64,000 bases of DNA from Streptomyces sp. NBC_01803 (lineage in GTDB: Bacteria; Actinomycetota; Actinomycetes; Streptomycetales; Streptomycetaceae). Both the position numbers and the translations under genes were made by a program. The DNA lies in the NCBI RefSeq assembly GCF_035917415.1, contig NZ_CP109073.1, positions 2,391,501-2,455,500 on the forward strand, written 5' to 3'. The notes beneath the pieces are model-generated. The model was given only the letters and a program-made list of their open reading frames with translations, was not told the DNA's origin and ran no database searches. Each line of letters starts with the position of its first letter. The stretch's first letter is position 1. Below are positions 1 through 11,459 of the stretch, piece by piece.

Positions 1-137
1 AACCCGACCCCCTGGCCCGCGCACTCGGCGGCCGAGGCCAGCGCCAGCCCACCGTCGAGCACGACACTGCGCCGCCGGGTCCACCACCCGAGCGCGAACC
101 TCCGCCCCGGTGCCTCCCCCGCCCCCGTCGCATTCAT
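1..137 (-). CDS. N-terminal fragment of an unidentified protein, cut by the window edge
   Basis: An ATG at 137 on the minus strand opens a frame with high GC at third positions that runs off the left edge after about 45 residues. It reads MNATGAGEAPGRRFALGWWT, followed by RRRSVVLDGGLALASAAE. The hydrophobic turn after an arginine-rich stretch would fit the N-terminus of a membrane sensor kinase, but that is a guess. No convincing ribosome binding site is visible, and an ATG at 133 in another frame is possible. The real product lies outside the window. Confidence 0.35.
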   Translation of the reverse strand, partial: MNATGAGEAPGRRFALGWWTRRRSVVLDGGLALASAAECAGQGVG

Positions 138-314
138 AACGACCAGACTAAGGGCGCGGTCTACTCCTTTTCAGGAGGGTGAGGATGGTCGGGCCGGCGG
201 CCGGACCGGACGTGGGAGGGGCGCCGTAACGTCGTGCCGGGGGCCGGTGGGCTGGGATAGTGTGGGGTGCCGGTTCAGCGGCCTGACAACCAGGCCGCCT
301 TGCCCGATATGCCA

Positions 315-386
315 TCCCCTGTGGTGTAATTGGCAGCACTGCGGTTTTTGGTGCCGTATGTCCAGGTTCGAGTCCTGGCGGGGGAG
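315..386 (+). tRNA. tRNA-Gln (anticodon UUG)
   Basis: A complete cloverleaf can be drawn. The acceptor arm TCCCCTG pairs with CGGGGGA and discriminator G is at 386. The D arm contains GTGTAATTGGCAGCAC. The anticodon stem GCGGT/GCCGT closes the seven-base loop TTTTGGT, which places TTG at the anticodon. The T arm has GGTTCGAGTCC. The 3' CCA is not fully encoded, as is usual for many actinobacterial tRNAs. It stands alone between the left-edge gene and mfd; tRNA genes are common integration sites, but I see no integrase or attachment duplication beside it. Confidence 0.95.
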
Positions 387-399
387 CCTCTTCCAGCGC

Positions 400-560
400 T
401 CAGCGCGCGCGCCCCAACTGCCGCGGGCAGAGCTGTTCGTCGGCCCACTGCCGCACCACCACCGGGTCGTACGGCCCGCGTTCGGCCGTGCGCTCGAAGG
501 CCGGCCGCTGGATCTCCGGAAGCGTCCGCCCGTACTGCCCTGTGTACGGCGGCGCCGAGC
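400..560 (-). pseudogene. Coding-like remnant just downstream of mfd
   Basis: After the mfd stop the same minus-strand frame stays open across a low-complexity Pro/Arg/Ala stretch made of repeated PAP-PTR-like units. It then reads a protein-like tail (PPYTGQYGRTLPEIQRPAFE, then RTAERGPYDPVVVRQWADEQ) to a TGA at 400-402. Codons in this tail have strong third-position GC, as in real genes here. There is no start codon or ribosome binding site upstream. It may be the 3' end of a lost gene. I do not recognise the family. Confidence 0.3.
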
Positions 561-669
561 CACACCGCCCCGCCGCGAGCCGCGTCGGCGCGGCAGGCGC
601 GAGCCGCGTCGGCGCGGGACGGGTGGGCGCGGCAGGCGCGGGACGCGCCGGCGCGGGACGGGTGGGCCG

Positions 670-4233
<3,564 letters not shown>

Positions 4234-4275
4234 GAGGGGTCCGTCCGGGGGTGGAGGAGAATGCTTGCGGGTCTT

Positions 4276-4343
4276 CACTTGCTGGTGGGGTGCACTTCTT
4301 GGTGGGCGGCACTTGCTGGTGGGCGGCACTTCTTGGTGGGCGG
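4276..4343. repeat. Four tandem 17-bp repeats upstream of mfd
   Basis: Four head-to-tail units start at 4276, 4293, 4310 and 4327. They alternate between CACTTGCTGGTGGG(G/C)(T/G)G and CACTTCTTGGTGGGCGG. The period of 17 is not a multiple of three. The array lies about 40 bp upstream of the mfd ATG, between mfd and the end of the TetR gene, so it sits in the likely mfd promoter or leader. Confidence 0.85.
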
Positions 4344-4428
4344 CGCGTGCGGCGCGCCGCGGGCAACGCGAATCACCCGGCACGCGCGGCGGGCCGGGGG
4401 TTTCCAGAGTACGCGCCCGGCCCGACAG

Positions 4429-5028
4429 TCACGCCAGGTGACCGGCGAGGCCGCTCAGCAGCAGATCGATCCCGTTGCGGAACTCGACGTCGGGCGAGAG
4501 GTCCTTGGCGTGCCGGACGACATCGGCGAGCAGCGGGTAGTCGTCGCCGCCGGCCGCCCCGCTCGGCGGACCGAGCCGGTCGGTCTGGAGCGCGCCGATC
4601 AGATAGCTGATCAGGCCGCGCAGACCGATGAGGCGCTGGCGGCCGGTGAACCCGGCGGCGCGCAGCACGCTGAGCACGGCCTCGGCCCAGCGCCACGCGC
4701 CCGGGGAGTCGTGCCGGTGGGTGAGCACCAGCGGCATGGCCTCGGGGTGGGCGGCGACGGCGGCGCGGAGCCGGGCCAGGAGGACGGCCACCTGCTCCTG
4801 CCAGGGCTCGCCGGGCGGCGGCACGACATCAACGGCGGCGAGCATCCGTTCGGCGACGAGGCTCTCCAGCTCGTCGCGGCCGGCGACATACCGGTAGAGC
4901 GACATGGTCGCCATACCGAGCTCGGCGGCGACCACGCGCATGGAGAGCGCGGCGAGGCCGTCGCGATCGATGACGGCCAGGGCGGCATCGGTGACCTGGG
5001 ACTGCGTAAGGGATTTGGGACGCGGCAT
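4429..5028 (-). CDS. TetR-family transcriptional regulator
   Basis: A 199-residue one-component repressor. The N-terminal HTH (residues about 10-55, VTDAALAVIDRDGLAALSMR then AAELGMATMSLYRYVAGRDEL) is typical of TetR. The C-terminal half resembles the TetR_C-type ligand domain with the segment GLRGLISYLIGALQT. The ATG at 5028 (MPRPKSLTQS) is chosen because the longer open frame overlaps the divergent peroxiredoxin-like gene. The 72-bp divergent region has a palindrome inside the peroxiredoxin-like gene's promoter, so it probably controls that gene and itself. Confidence 0.88.
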   Translation of the reverse strand: MPRPKSLTQSQVTDAALAVIDRDGLAALSMRVVAAELGMATMSLYRYVAGRDELESLVAERMLAAVDVVPPPGEPWQEQVAVLLARLRAAVAAHPEAMPLVLTHRHDSPGAWRWAEAVLSVLRAAGFTGRQRLIGLRGLISYLIGALQTDRLGPPSGAAGGDDYPLLADVVRHAKDLSPDVEFRNGIDLLLSGLAGHLA

Positions 5029-5032
5029 AACC

Positions 5033-5076
5033 TTGACAGCGTACAGGATACGCCCATACGGTCGGTCGGCGTACAG
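5033..5076 (+). promoter_or_regulatory. Promoter with TetR-type operator for the peroxiredoxin-like gene
   Basis: A -35 TTGACA (5033-5038) and a -10-like TACGGT (5057-5062) are 18 bp apart, close to the vegetative consensus. The spacer holds the interrupted palindrome CGTACAGGATACG (5040-5052). The octamer GCGTACAG occurs at 5039-5046 and again at 5069-5076. This arrangement between divergent genes fits repression by the adjacent TetR protein. Binding itself is inferred. Confidence 0.55.
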
Positions 5077-5100
5077 CGCACTCTTTTGAGGAGGGTGACC

Positions 5101-5745
5101 ATGCCGGAGGCGACACCAGACGCCACTCCCGGAGCCACCGAGGCCACCGGGGACCCGGCGCCCGAACCGGCGCGGATTCCCGTGGGCACGGTGATCGAGG
5201 CCGAGGTCGAGACGATCTCGGGCGACAGGATCGCGATTCCCGCCGGAGAGGGGCTGCTGCATCTCCAGTTCCGCCGCTTCGCCGGCTGCCCCATCTGCAA
5301 TCTGCACCTGCGGTCGGTGGTCCAGCGGCACGACGAGATCGCCGCGGCCGGCGTCCGCGAGGTGGTCTTCTTCCACGCGCCGCCGGACGACCTGCGCGGG
5401 TACGTCGAGGACCTGCCGTTCGCCGTCGTGCCGGACCCGGACAAGACGTTCTACCGACGCTTCGGCGTCGAGTCCGGACTGCGCTCGATGGGGCCGCGCG
5501 CCTGGGGAGCGATCGCCCGGGGCTTCCTGGTGGTCTTCGGGCCGATGGTGCGCCGCAAACGGCCCGCCCCCAAGTTCACGCCGCACGGCGGCCAGCTCGG
5601 CCTGCCGGCGGACTTCCTGATCGCCCCGGACGGCCGCGTCCTGGCCGCCAAGTACGGCGACCACGCCTACGACCAGTGGTCGGTGGACGAGCTCCTGGCG
5701 CTGGCCGCCGCCGCCCGGGCCGGGGAGCCGGACCAGTCCGTCTGA
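5101..5745 (+). CDS. Peroxiredoxin-like (AhpC/TSA, thioredoxin-fold) protein
   Basis: A 214-residue cytosolic protein of the peroxiredoxin-like group. The N-terminal 25 residues are Ala/Pro/Thr-rich. The core carries FRRFAGCPICNLHLR near residues 57-71; its CPIC pair is at the position of the active-site Cys of thioredoxin-fold oxidoreductases. Further on are VFFHAPPDDL and PADFLIAPDGRVLAAKYG, the strand that closes the fold. Start ATG 5101 follows a strong GAGGAGGGTG. It is divergent from, and probably regulated by, the TetR gene at 4429-5028. The oxidised substrate is unknown. Confidence 0.8.
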   Translation: MPEATPDATPGATEATGDPAPEPARIPVGTVIEAEVETISGDRIAIPAGEGLLHLQFRRFAGCPICNLHLRSVVQRHDEIAAAGVREVVFFHAPPDDLRGYVEDLPFAVVPDPDKTFYRRFGVESGLRSMGPRAWGAIARGFLVVFGPMVRRKRPAPKFTPHGGQLGLPADFLIAPDGRVLAAKYGDHAYDQWSVDELLALAAAARAGEPDQSV

Positions 5746-5800
5746 GCGGCGGCCCGCGCCTCTCCCCGCCCTCTCCGCCCCCGCCGTGGCCGCGGCCCGC

Positions 5801-6292
5801 CTATGCCGTGGCCGCGGCCACCCGGATCACCGGGGCGTGGCGGACCGGGAAGTTGACCGAGTTGGCGATGAAGCAGATCCGGTGGGCCTCCTCGTGCAGC
5901 GCGGTGGCCGTTCCGACCATGCCCTCCTCCGCCACGGTGACCACCGGGTTGAGCACGACCTCCGTGAACGCCCCGCCGCCGCCCGGGGTTTCGCGCATGG
6001 CGCCCTGGGCCGCGTCCTCGTAGCCGGTGACCACCACGCGCTTGAGCGAGCACAGCGCGAGATACGACAGCATGTGGCACTGCGAGAGCGACGCGACGAG
6101 CAGCTCCTCCGGATTCCACCGGTCGGGGTCCCCGACGAACGCCGGGTCGGCGCTGCCCAGGATCATCGTCGGCTTCCCGGCCACGGTGATCTCGTGGTCA
6201 CGGGCGTACTTCCGGTATCCCGAGGTGCCTTCCCCGGTGTCGCCCGTCCACCGGACCGTCACGTCGTAGCCGTGCTCTCTGTTCCTGCTCAC
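5801..6292 (-). CDS. OsmC-family organic-hydroperoxide-resistance-type protein
   Basis: A 163-residue OsmC/Ohr-fold protein. Visible features are the N-terminal strand with RWTGDTGEGTSGYRKY, the central helix NPEELLVASLSQCHMLSYL with the conserved first Cys, and the C-terminal EEAHRICFIANSVNFPV with the second Cys. These two cysteines form the peroxidase pair in the family. It converges with the thioredoxin-fold gene on the other strand, which suggests a shared redox-defence theme but not an operon. Start ATG 6292 is the first in frame. Confidence 0.88.
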   Translation of the reverse strand: MSRNREHGYDVTVRWTGDTGEGTSGYRKYARDHEITVAGKPTMILGSADPAFVGDPDRWNPEELLVASLSQCHMLSYLALCSLKRVVVTGYEDAAQGAMRETPGGGGAFTEVVLNPVVTVAEEGMVGTATALHEEAHRICFIANSVNFPVRHAPVIRVAAATA

Positions 6293-6352
6293 CTGGCCGC
6301 TCCTTCTGACGTTCCGGACCGATCGTGCCCGGCATCACCACTGTCGCAGGTC

Positions 6353-6416
6353 CGTCCGGGCGTCCGGGCGTCCGGGCATCCGGGCATCCGGGCATCCGGG
6401 CATCCGGGCATCCGGC
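6353..6416. repeat. Eight tandem 8-bp repeats (CRTCCGGG)
   Basis: Three copies of CGTCCGGG (6353-6376) are followed by four of CATCCGGG and one CATCCGGC (6377-6416), with no spacers. The array begins exactly where the LysR-like reading frame on the minus strand loses its family resemblance. It therefore probably expanded in already non-functional DNA. Confidence 0.85.
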
Positions 6417-6500
6417 GAGCATGTCTCCGAACGCGCGTACGGCCGGCGGGAGCGGCGCCTCCGGGCGGGCCGCCACCAGCACCAGCCGGCGGCCGGCCGC
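6411..6500 (-). pseudogene. Remnant of a LysR-family regulator C-terminus
   Basis: The minus strand encodes AGRRLVLVAARPEAPLPPAV followed by RAFGDMLAG. This is the pattern that ends the effector domain of many actinobacterial LysR regulators: a strand with LVxRP, then a helix with PAVRAF. No HTH or effector-domain core lies upstream, and the frame continues into the octamer repeats instead of a stop. It reads as a relic of a deleted gene. Confidence 0.4.
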
Positions 6501-6694
6501 CGGGCGCGGCGGCGGCACGGTGGTCCCGCCGGGCGGGGTCCGCGCCGTGACCGTGCGCCGTAATGACGTGTGCATGCCGTCAATCCGTTACCTGTCGCAC
6601 TCCCCGCCGAAACGTTCCGGCGGGAGTATGTCGAACGCATGAGCACACGCGGCTCTGCTGAGCCGAATCCACCCCCACCACAAGGGAGTTCCGC

Positions 6695-7369
6695 GTGATC
6701 CGAGTGCGCAACGCCGTCCTGCGCCGTGTTGTCTACGCGCGTCGACGGCTGGCCCTGATAGCCGCCGTCACCGGCCTCATATCCATCGCCGCCCTCTTCA
6801 CTGGCCCCTCCGCCCAGGCCGCCCTGCCGACCCCGGTCAGCGCCTCGACCGCCCGGAGCTACCTGGCCGCCCTCCCGGTCCGCACCGAGAACCGGACGGG
6901 CTACAACCGCGACCTGTTCCCCCACTGGATCACCCAGAGCGGCACCTGCAACACCCGTGAGGTGGTGCTCAAGCGCGATGGCACCAACGTCGTGCAGGAT
7001 TCAGCCTGCGCCGCGGTGAGCGGCAGTTGGTACTCGCCGTACGACGGCGCCACCTGGTACGCCGCCTCCGATGTCGACATCGACCACCTCGTTCCGCTGG
7101 CCGAGGCGTGGGACTCCGGCGCGGGCTCCTGGACGACGTCGCGCCGCCAGTCGTTCGCCAACGACCTGACCCGCCCCCAGCTCATCGCCGTCACGGACGA
7201 CGTGAACCAGGCGAAGGGCGACCAGGACCCCGCCACCTGGATGCCCTCGCGCTCCAGCTACCACTGCGTTTACGCGCGCGCGTGGGTGCAGGTGAAGTAC
7301 TACTACGGCCTCGCCGTGGACTCCGCCGAGAAGAGCGCGCTGACCAGCATCCTCAACGGCTGCGCCTAG
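6695..7369 (+). CDS. Secreted HNH-type nuclease (DUF1524-like)
   Basis: A 224-residue exported protein. The N-terminus has an Arg-rich n-region, a long hydrophobic segment (ALIAAVTGLISIAALF) and a probable signal peptidase site after PSAQA. The mature part carries DVDIDHLVPLAEAWDSGA, the DHxxPL core of the HNH nuclease family, followed by QSFANDLTRPQLIAV and NQAKGDQDPATW, the second metal-site segment. Secreted members are probably nutritional or defensive nucleases. Start GTG 6695 is preceded by AAGGGA at 6682. The gene stands alone with a hairpin downstream. Confidence 0.88.
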   Translation: MIRVRNAVLRRVVYARRRLALIAAVTGLISIAALFTGPSAQAALPTPVSASTARSYLAALPVRTENRTGYNRDLFPHWITQSGTCNTREVVLKRDGTNVVQDSACAAVSGSWYSPYDGATWYAASDVDIDHLVPLAEAWDSGAGSWTTSRRQSFANDLTRPQLIAVTDDVNQAKGDQDPATWMPSRSSYHCVYARAWVQVKYYYGLAVDSAEKSALTSILNGCA

Positions 7370-7389
7370 CCTCCCGGCTGCCCCGAACC

Positions 7390-7442
7390 CCCTCCTCCGC
7401 CGTTCCGCACCGTGCTCACACCACGCGGGCGGCGGAGGAGGG
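7390..7442 (+). terminator. Hairpin downstream of the secreted nuclease gene
   Basis: CCCTCCTCCGCCG (7390-7402) pairs perfectly with CGGCGGAGGAGGG (7430-7442) around a 27-base loop. It lies 21 bp after the stop codon. There is no T-tract, which is usual for high-GC actinobacterial terminators. Confidence 0.5.
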
Positions 7443-7650
7443 CCCGGGACCCGGCCCCGGTGCGGGCGCCGATCAGCCGGGGCGGGACGAGGTCCAGGCG
7501 GTCATGGAGGCCCGGTCACGCCTGGGCACCCGCCCGGTCCTCGAGGCGGAGCAGCGGGCCCTGGCCGGGCGGCGGTCCGGACGTTCCCGCGGGCCTTCGG
7601 CTGGTCCGCCGGGTCGGCGCGGTCGGCCCGCCCCCGCCGGGTCGGCGCGG

Positions 7651-8589
7651 TCAGTGCGGGATGTCCGCGATCAGCGCGCCGGCGCCCTGCCGCTTCAGCG
7701 CGAGCGCGGTGGCGGTGCCGAGGTCTTCCGGGCTGAGCGCGCCGGCCCACTCGTGGGCGTCCAGCACCCGCTTGCCGTCGGGCGTGAAGACCCGGCCGCG
7801 CAGGGAGAGCCTGCCGTCCGGCTCGGCCTTGGCGTAGCCGGCGATGGGCGAGTTGCAGTGTCCCTGGAGAACGTGCAGGAACATCCGCTCCGCCGTGGCC
7901 TCCCGCCACGTGTCGTGGTGCCCGAGGCCGCTCACGGCGTCGATGGTCGCGGTGTCGTCCTCACGGCACTGGAGAGCGAGAATGCCGGCGCCGATCGGCG
8001 GGCACATGGTCTCCGGCTCCAGGATCTGGGTGATCCGGTCGACCCGCCCGATGCGTTCGAGGCCGGAGACGGCGAGCAGCAGCGCGTCGGCCTCGCCCGC
8101 GTCGAGCTTGGCGAGGCGGCTGTTGGCGTTGCCCCGCATCGGCACGCACTCCAGGTGCGGGTGGCTGGTGGCGAGTTGGGCGATACGCCGCACGGACGAG
8201 GTGCCGACCCGGCTGCCCGCCGGGAGCTGGTCGAGGGTGAGGCCGCCGGGCTGGACGAGGGCGTCGCGGATGTCGTCGCGCCGCAGATACGCGGCGAACA
8301 CGGTCCCAGCCGGCAGCGGCCGGTCGGCGGGCACGTCCTTGAGGCAGTGCACGGCGAGATCGGCCTCGCCGGCCAGCAGCGCCGCGTCGACCTCCTTGGT
8401 GAACGCGCCCTTCCCGCCCAGCGCCCCGAGGTCACCCATCCACCGGTCGCCCGAGGTGGTGACGGGCACCACCTCCGTCGTGATCTCCGGCCACAGGACC
8501 GCCAGTTCGGCCCGGACCCGCTCGACCTGGGCGAGCGCCATGGGCGACGAACGGGATACGACGCGGATCAAGTCAGCGGTGGCAGCCAT
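7651..8589 (-). CDS. hemC: Hydroxymethylbilane synthase (porphobilinogen deaminase) paralogue
   Basis: This enzyme polymerises four porphobilinogens to hydroxymethylbilane in tetrapyrrole synthesis. The 312-residue protein contains [14 protein letters not shown] at the N-terminus, [15 protein letters not shown], the HCLKDV segment with the catalytic Asp, [11 protein letters not shown], and the C-terminal [11 protein letters not shown]. In that last segment the dipyrromethane-carrying Cys is kept but the usual GGC context is changed to GHC. It stands alone, not in a hemACD cluster, so it may be a second copy. Start 8589 ([10 protein letters not shown]) is chosen by family length; no strong ribosome binding site is visible. 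Confidence 0.85.
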   Translation of the reverse strand: MAATADLIRVVSRSSPMALAQVERVRAELAVLWPEITTEVVPVTTSGDRWMGDLGALGGKGAFTKEVDAALLAGEADLAVHCLKDVPADRPLPAGTVFAAYLRRDDIRDALVQPGGLTLDQLPAGSRVGTSSVRRIAQLATSHPHLECVPMRGNANSRLAKLDAGEADALLLAVSGLERIGRVDRITQILEPETMCPPIGAGILALQCREDDTATIDAVSGLGHHDTWREATAERMFLHVLQGHCNSPIAGYAKAEPDGRLSLRGRVFTPDGKRVLDAHEWAGALSPEDLGTATALALKRQGAGALIADIPH

Positions 8590-8812
8590 AGCAGCGATGC
8601 TAGCCCGTCCGATCATCTCCCGAGCGCGCGCCTCACATCTCCACGCCCCACCACAAACACACACACCCCTCCCCCACCTCCCACGCCCCGCGCTCGCCCT
8701 TGCCCTTGCCCTTGCCCGTCAGTCGCGTGAGACCCACCGATGCTTCCCTGGCCAACTCCCCCTGCCCACGGCGCTGGGGCCGTGGGCGCGTCTCCCCGCG
8801 AACCGCGACGGA

Positions 8813-8844
8813 AACGGGCCGGCGGTCGGGGCCGCCGGCCCGTT
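8813..8844 (-). terminator. Strong hairpin after the ABC exporter operon
   Basis: AACGGGCCGGCGG (8813-8825) pairs perfectly over 13 bp with CCGCCGGCCCGTT (8832-8844) around TCGGGG. It lies 24 bp past the stop of the permease gene. A GCCCTT hexamer array (about 8696-8713) lies nearer hemC in the same gap. Confidence 0.7.
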
Positions 8845-8867
8845 GGGGGTGTTCCGGGGTGGGGGGA

Positions 8868-11459
8868 TCAGTCCGTGCCGATCGCGTTCAGGATGTTCAT
8901 CCTTCCGGCGCGGAAGGCCGGGAGGAGGGCGGCCAGGAGGCCGACCAGGGCGGAGCCGATGAACACTCCGATGATCGTGAGCCAGGGGATCTCCAGGACC
9001 GTGAAGTTCTCGGCGGCCAGGAGCTGTTGACCCGCCGCTCCCCAGGCCAGGCCGAGGCCGAGGCCGAGCAGCGCGCCGAAGAGGGCGATCACCACCGACT
9101 CCAGCCGCACCATCCGCCGCAGTTGGCGGCGCGAGAGGCCGATGGCCCGCATCAGCCCGATCTCCCGGGTCCGTTCGATGACCGACAGGGCCAGGGTGTT
9201 CACCACGCCCAGGACCGCCACGATGATCGCCAGCGCCAGCAGCCCGTAGATCATGACGAGGAGCTGGCCGACCTGGCCCTGGATCAGGTCCTTGAACTCG
9301 GCCTGGTCGCGGACCTCCATCGTCGGGTACCGGTCGAGCGCCGCCTCCAGCGCGGCGCGGGCCGCGTCCTGCTGTCCGTCGGCCGCCGTGGCGAACATCA
9401 TCGTCGGCAGCGGCAGCGCGCCGTCCGGGACATGGAGACGGACGGTGTCGACGCCGACATACCAGGCGTTGCCCTCCAGCACGCTGTCGGTGGAGGTGAT
9501 CGCCCGCACCGCGAGGGTCGTGGTCTCGCCGTCCCGGAACGCGACCGTCAGCTCGTCGCCGACCTCCAGGTCACGGCGTTCGGCCGTGTCCACGTCGACG
9601 GAGATCGCGCCGGGCCCGAGCGCCTCCGTCATGTCGCCGGAGAGCACGCTGGAGGTGAAGTCGTCCACATAGCTGAGCGGCGTCACGCTGAAGGTGATGT
9701 CACTGCGCCCGCCGCCGGGGAACGTCACCGCGGACTCGATCTGCCGCACCTCGGTCACGTGGTCCAGCTCCGCGACCGAGCGCACCGCCTCGGCCTCGTC
9801 GGGCCGGATCGGGCCGAAGTTGGTGGCGGACACCACGAAGTCGGCGCCCAGCGAGTCGTCGATCTCCTCGGTCGCGGAGGCCACCATCGAGGTGCCGACC
9901 ACCGACAGGCCGGCCACCAGCGCCAGCCCGATCATCAGCGCGGCGGCGGTGGCGCCGGTGCGGCGCGGGTTGCGCAGGGCGTTGCGCTCGGCCAGCCGAC
10001 CGACCGGGCCGAACATCCGCAGCAGGACCGCGCTGAGGCCCCGTACCACCAGTCCGACCAGGGACGGCCCGACGACGATCAGCCCGATCAGGCTGAGCGG
10101 GACGCCGAGGACGAGGTACGGCACGCCGTCGGCGGCGCTGTCGTCCGCCGTGGCCGTCCCGGCGAGGGCGGCCAGGCCGACGACCGTGCACACCGCGCCC
10201 ACGGCCGCCCGTATCCGTCCGGCCCGCGTGTCGCCGGGGATGCCCGCGTCGCGCAGCGCGGCCATCGGGCTGATCCGTCCGGCCCGCCGGGAGGGGATGT
10301 AGGCGGCGACGAGGGTGACGGCGACGCCGAGGACGATCCCGACGACCGGCACGCTCCAGCCGATGGTCAGCTCCTCGGTGCTGAGGTTCATGCCGAGCAG
10401 GCCCATCACCTCCATCAGGCCGACGGCGAGACCGATGCCGACGCCGAAGCCGGTGATCGAGGCGACCAGGCCCAGCAGCAGCGCCTCGATCAGCACTGAG
10501 CGGTTGATCTGCCCCCGGCTGGAGCCGATCGCCCGCATCAGCCCGATCTCGCGGGTGCGCTGGGCGACGAGCATGGAGAAGGTGTTGACGATCAGGAAGA
10601 CGCCGACGAGCAGCGCCACGCCGGCGAAGCCGAGCAGCACGTACTTCAGGATGCTCAGCGCCTGGCCGATCTCGTCGCGGTTCTCCTCGATGTACTCGTC
10701 GGCGGTCTGGATCTTGTAGGTGCCGTCGCCGAGGGCGGCGGTGACGGCGGCCTTCAACTCCTCGTCGGTGACCGTGCCCGTGGAGTCCACGTAGACCGTG
10801 GTGACCCGGTCCTCGGCGTCCAGCAGAATCCGCTGGGCGGTGGGCAGGTCGATGTAGAGGACGGCCGCGCCGGGGTTGGTGACCGTGAAGTCCGCGATGC
10901 CGGTGATGGTGACGGGGTAGTCCCCGAAGGCGGTCACGAGGCGGAGCTCGTCCCCGAGGGCGAGGTCCTTCTTGTCAGCGGTGTCACCGTCGATCATGAC
11001 CTGGTCCGGCCCGGCCGGCGGCTCGCCCTCCGCGATCTCCATGGACCGCGACTCGATGTCCGACCAGTTGGCGACGACGGTGGGGGCGCCGCCGGTCGGG
11101 CCTATGTTCTCGTTCGCGGCGTCCACGGCGACCGCGGTGGTGGAGGTGACCGTGCCGGTCACGCGCTCCACGCCGTCGACGGCGGCGACCCGGTCGAGCA
11201 CCGAGACGGGCAGGGTCTCGGGGACGCCGGTGGTGGGGCCCTCCTCGAAGGCGCTCTGGTCGTCGTCCTCCTCCACCGCGGCGATCATCACGTTGGACGC
11301 CGTCTCGGCGAAGAGCTGGTCGAACGTCGTGTTCATGGTGGCGGTGAAGACCAGCGTTCCGCAGACGAACGCGACCGAGAGGACCACCGCCGCCCCGGAC
11401 AGGAGCATGCGCCCCTTGTGGGCGAGGAGGCTCCGCAGGGACGTTCTCAGGACGGTCAT
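8868..11459 (-). CDS. ABC transporter permease, FtsX/MacB type
   Basis: An 863-residue integral membrane protein. The N-terminus (LRTSLRSLLAHKGRMLLSGA) leads into the first membrane helix. After it comes a large extracytoplasmic MacB-like domain, a helix bundle near residues 260-380 (FLIVNTFSMLVAQRTREIGL), a second extracellular domain, and a C-terminal FtsX repeat (VVNTLALSVIERTREIGLMR). The two FtsX domains give the ten-helix layout of actinobacterial exporters. It overlaps the ATPase gene by 4 bp (11456-11459), so the pair is cotranscribed. The substrate is not predictable; lipids or antimicrobial peptides are common for the family. Confidence 0.92.
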   Translation of the reverse strand: MTVLRTSLRSLLAHKGRMLLSGAAVVLSVAFVCGTLVFTATMNTTFDQLFAETASNVMIAAVEEDDDQSAFEEGPTTGVPETLPVSVLDRVAAVDGVERVTGTVTSTTAVAVDAANENIGPTGGAPTVVANWSDIESRSMEIAEGEPPAGPDQVMIDGDTADKKDLALGDELRLVTAFGDYPVTITGIADFTVTNPGAAVLYIDLPTAQRILLDAEDRVTTVYVDSTGTVTDEELKAAVTAALGDGTYKIQTADEYIEENRDEIGQALSILKYVLLGFAGVALLVGVFLIVNTFSMLVAQRTREIGLMRAIGSSRGQINRSVLIEALLLGLVASITGFGVGIGLAVGLMEVMGLLGMNLSTEELTIGWSVPVVGIVLGVAVTLVAAYIPSRRAGRISPMAALRDAGIPGDTRAGRIRAAVGAVCTVVGLAALAGTATADDSAADGVPYLVLGVPLSLIGLIVVGPSLVGLVVRGLSAVLLRMFGPVGRLAERNALRNPRRTGATAAALMIGLALVAGLSVVGTSMVASATEEIDDSLGADFVVSATNFGPIRPDEAEAVRSVAELDHVTEVRQIESAVTFPGGGRSDITFSVTPLSYVDDFTSSVLSGDMTEALGPGAISVDVDTAERRDLEVGDELTVAFRDGETTTLAVRAITSTDSVLEGNAWYVGVDTVRLHVPDGALPLPTMMFATAADGQQDAARAALEAALDRYPTMEVRDQAEFKDLIQGQVGQLLVMIYGLLALAIIVAVLGVVNTLALSVIERTREIGLMRAIGLSRRQLRRMVRLESVVIALFGALLGLGLGLAWGAAGQQLLAAENFTVLEIPWLTIIGVFIGSALVGLLAALLPAFRAGRMNILNAIGTD

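Larger units (their letters stand above)
6293..6694. other. Gene-free stretch: LysR remnant, 8-bp repeats, HNH gene leader
   Basis: These 402 bases hold no intact gene. They contain a decayed LysR C-terminus (6411-6500, minus), an 8-bp tandem array (6353-6416), and the leader of the secreted nuclease gene. A short inverted repeat, CCGCCG...CGGCGG, occurs near 6604-6627. Confidence 0.6.

Noticed and set aside
387-669. Attachment-site duplication for an element integrated at tRNA-Gln
   Set aside because: No integrase, and no repeat of the tRNA 3' end was seen elsewhere in the window.
4234-4383. 50-residue N-terminal extension of Mfd
   Set aside because: It is encoded by 17-bp tandem repeats, is not family-like, and MSLHGLLDAV at 4233 matches the usual start.
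6353-6416. CRISPR-like repeat
   Set aside because: Units are 8 bp with no spacers and no cas genes are near.
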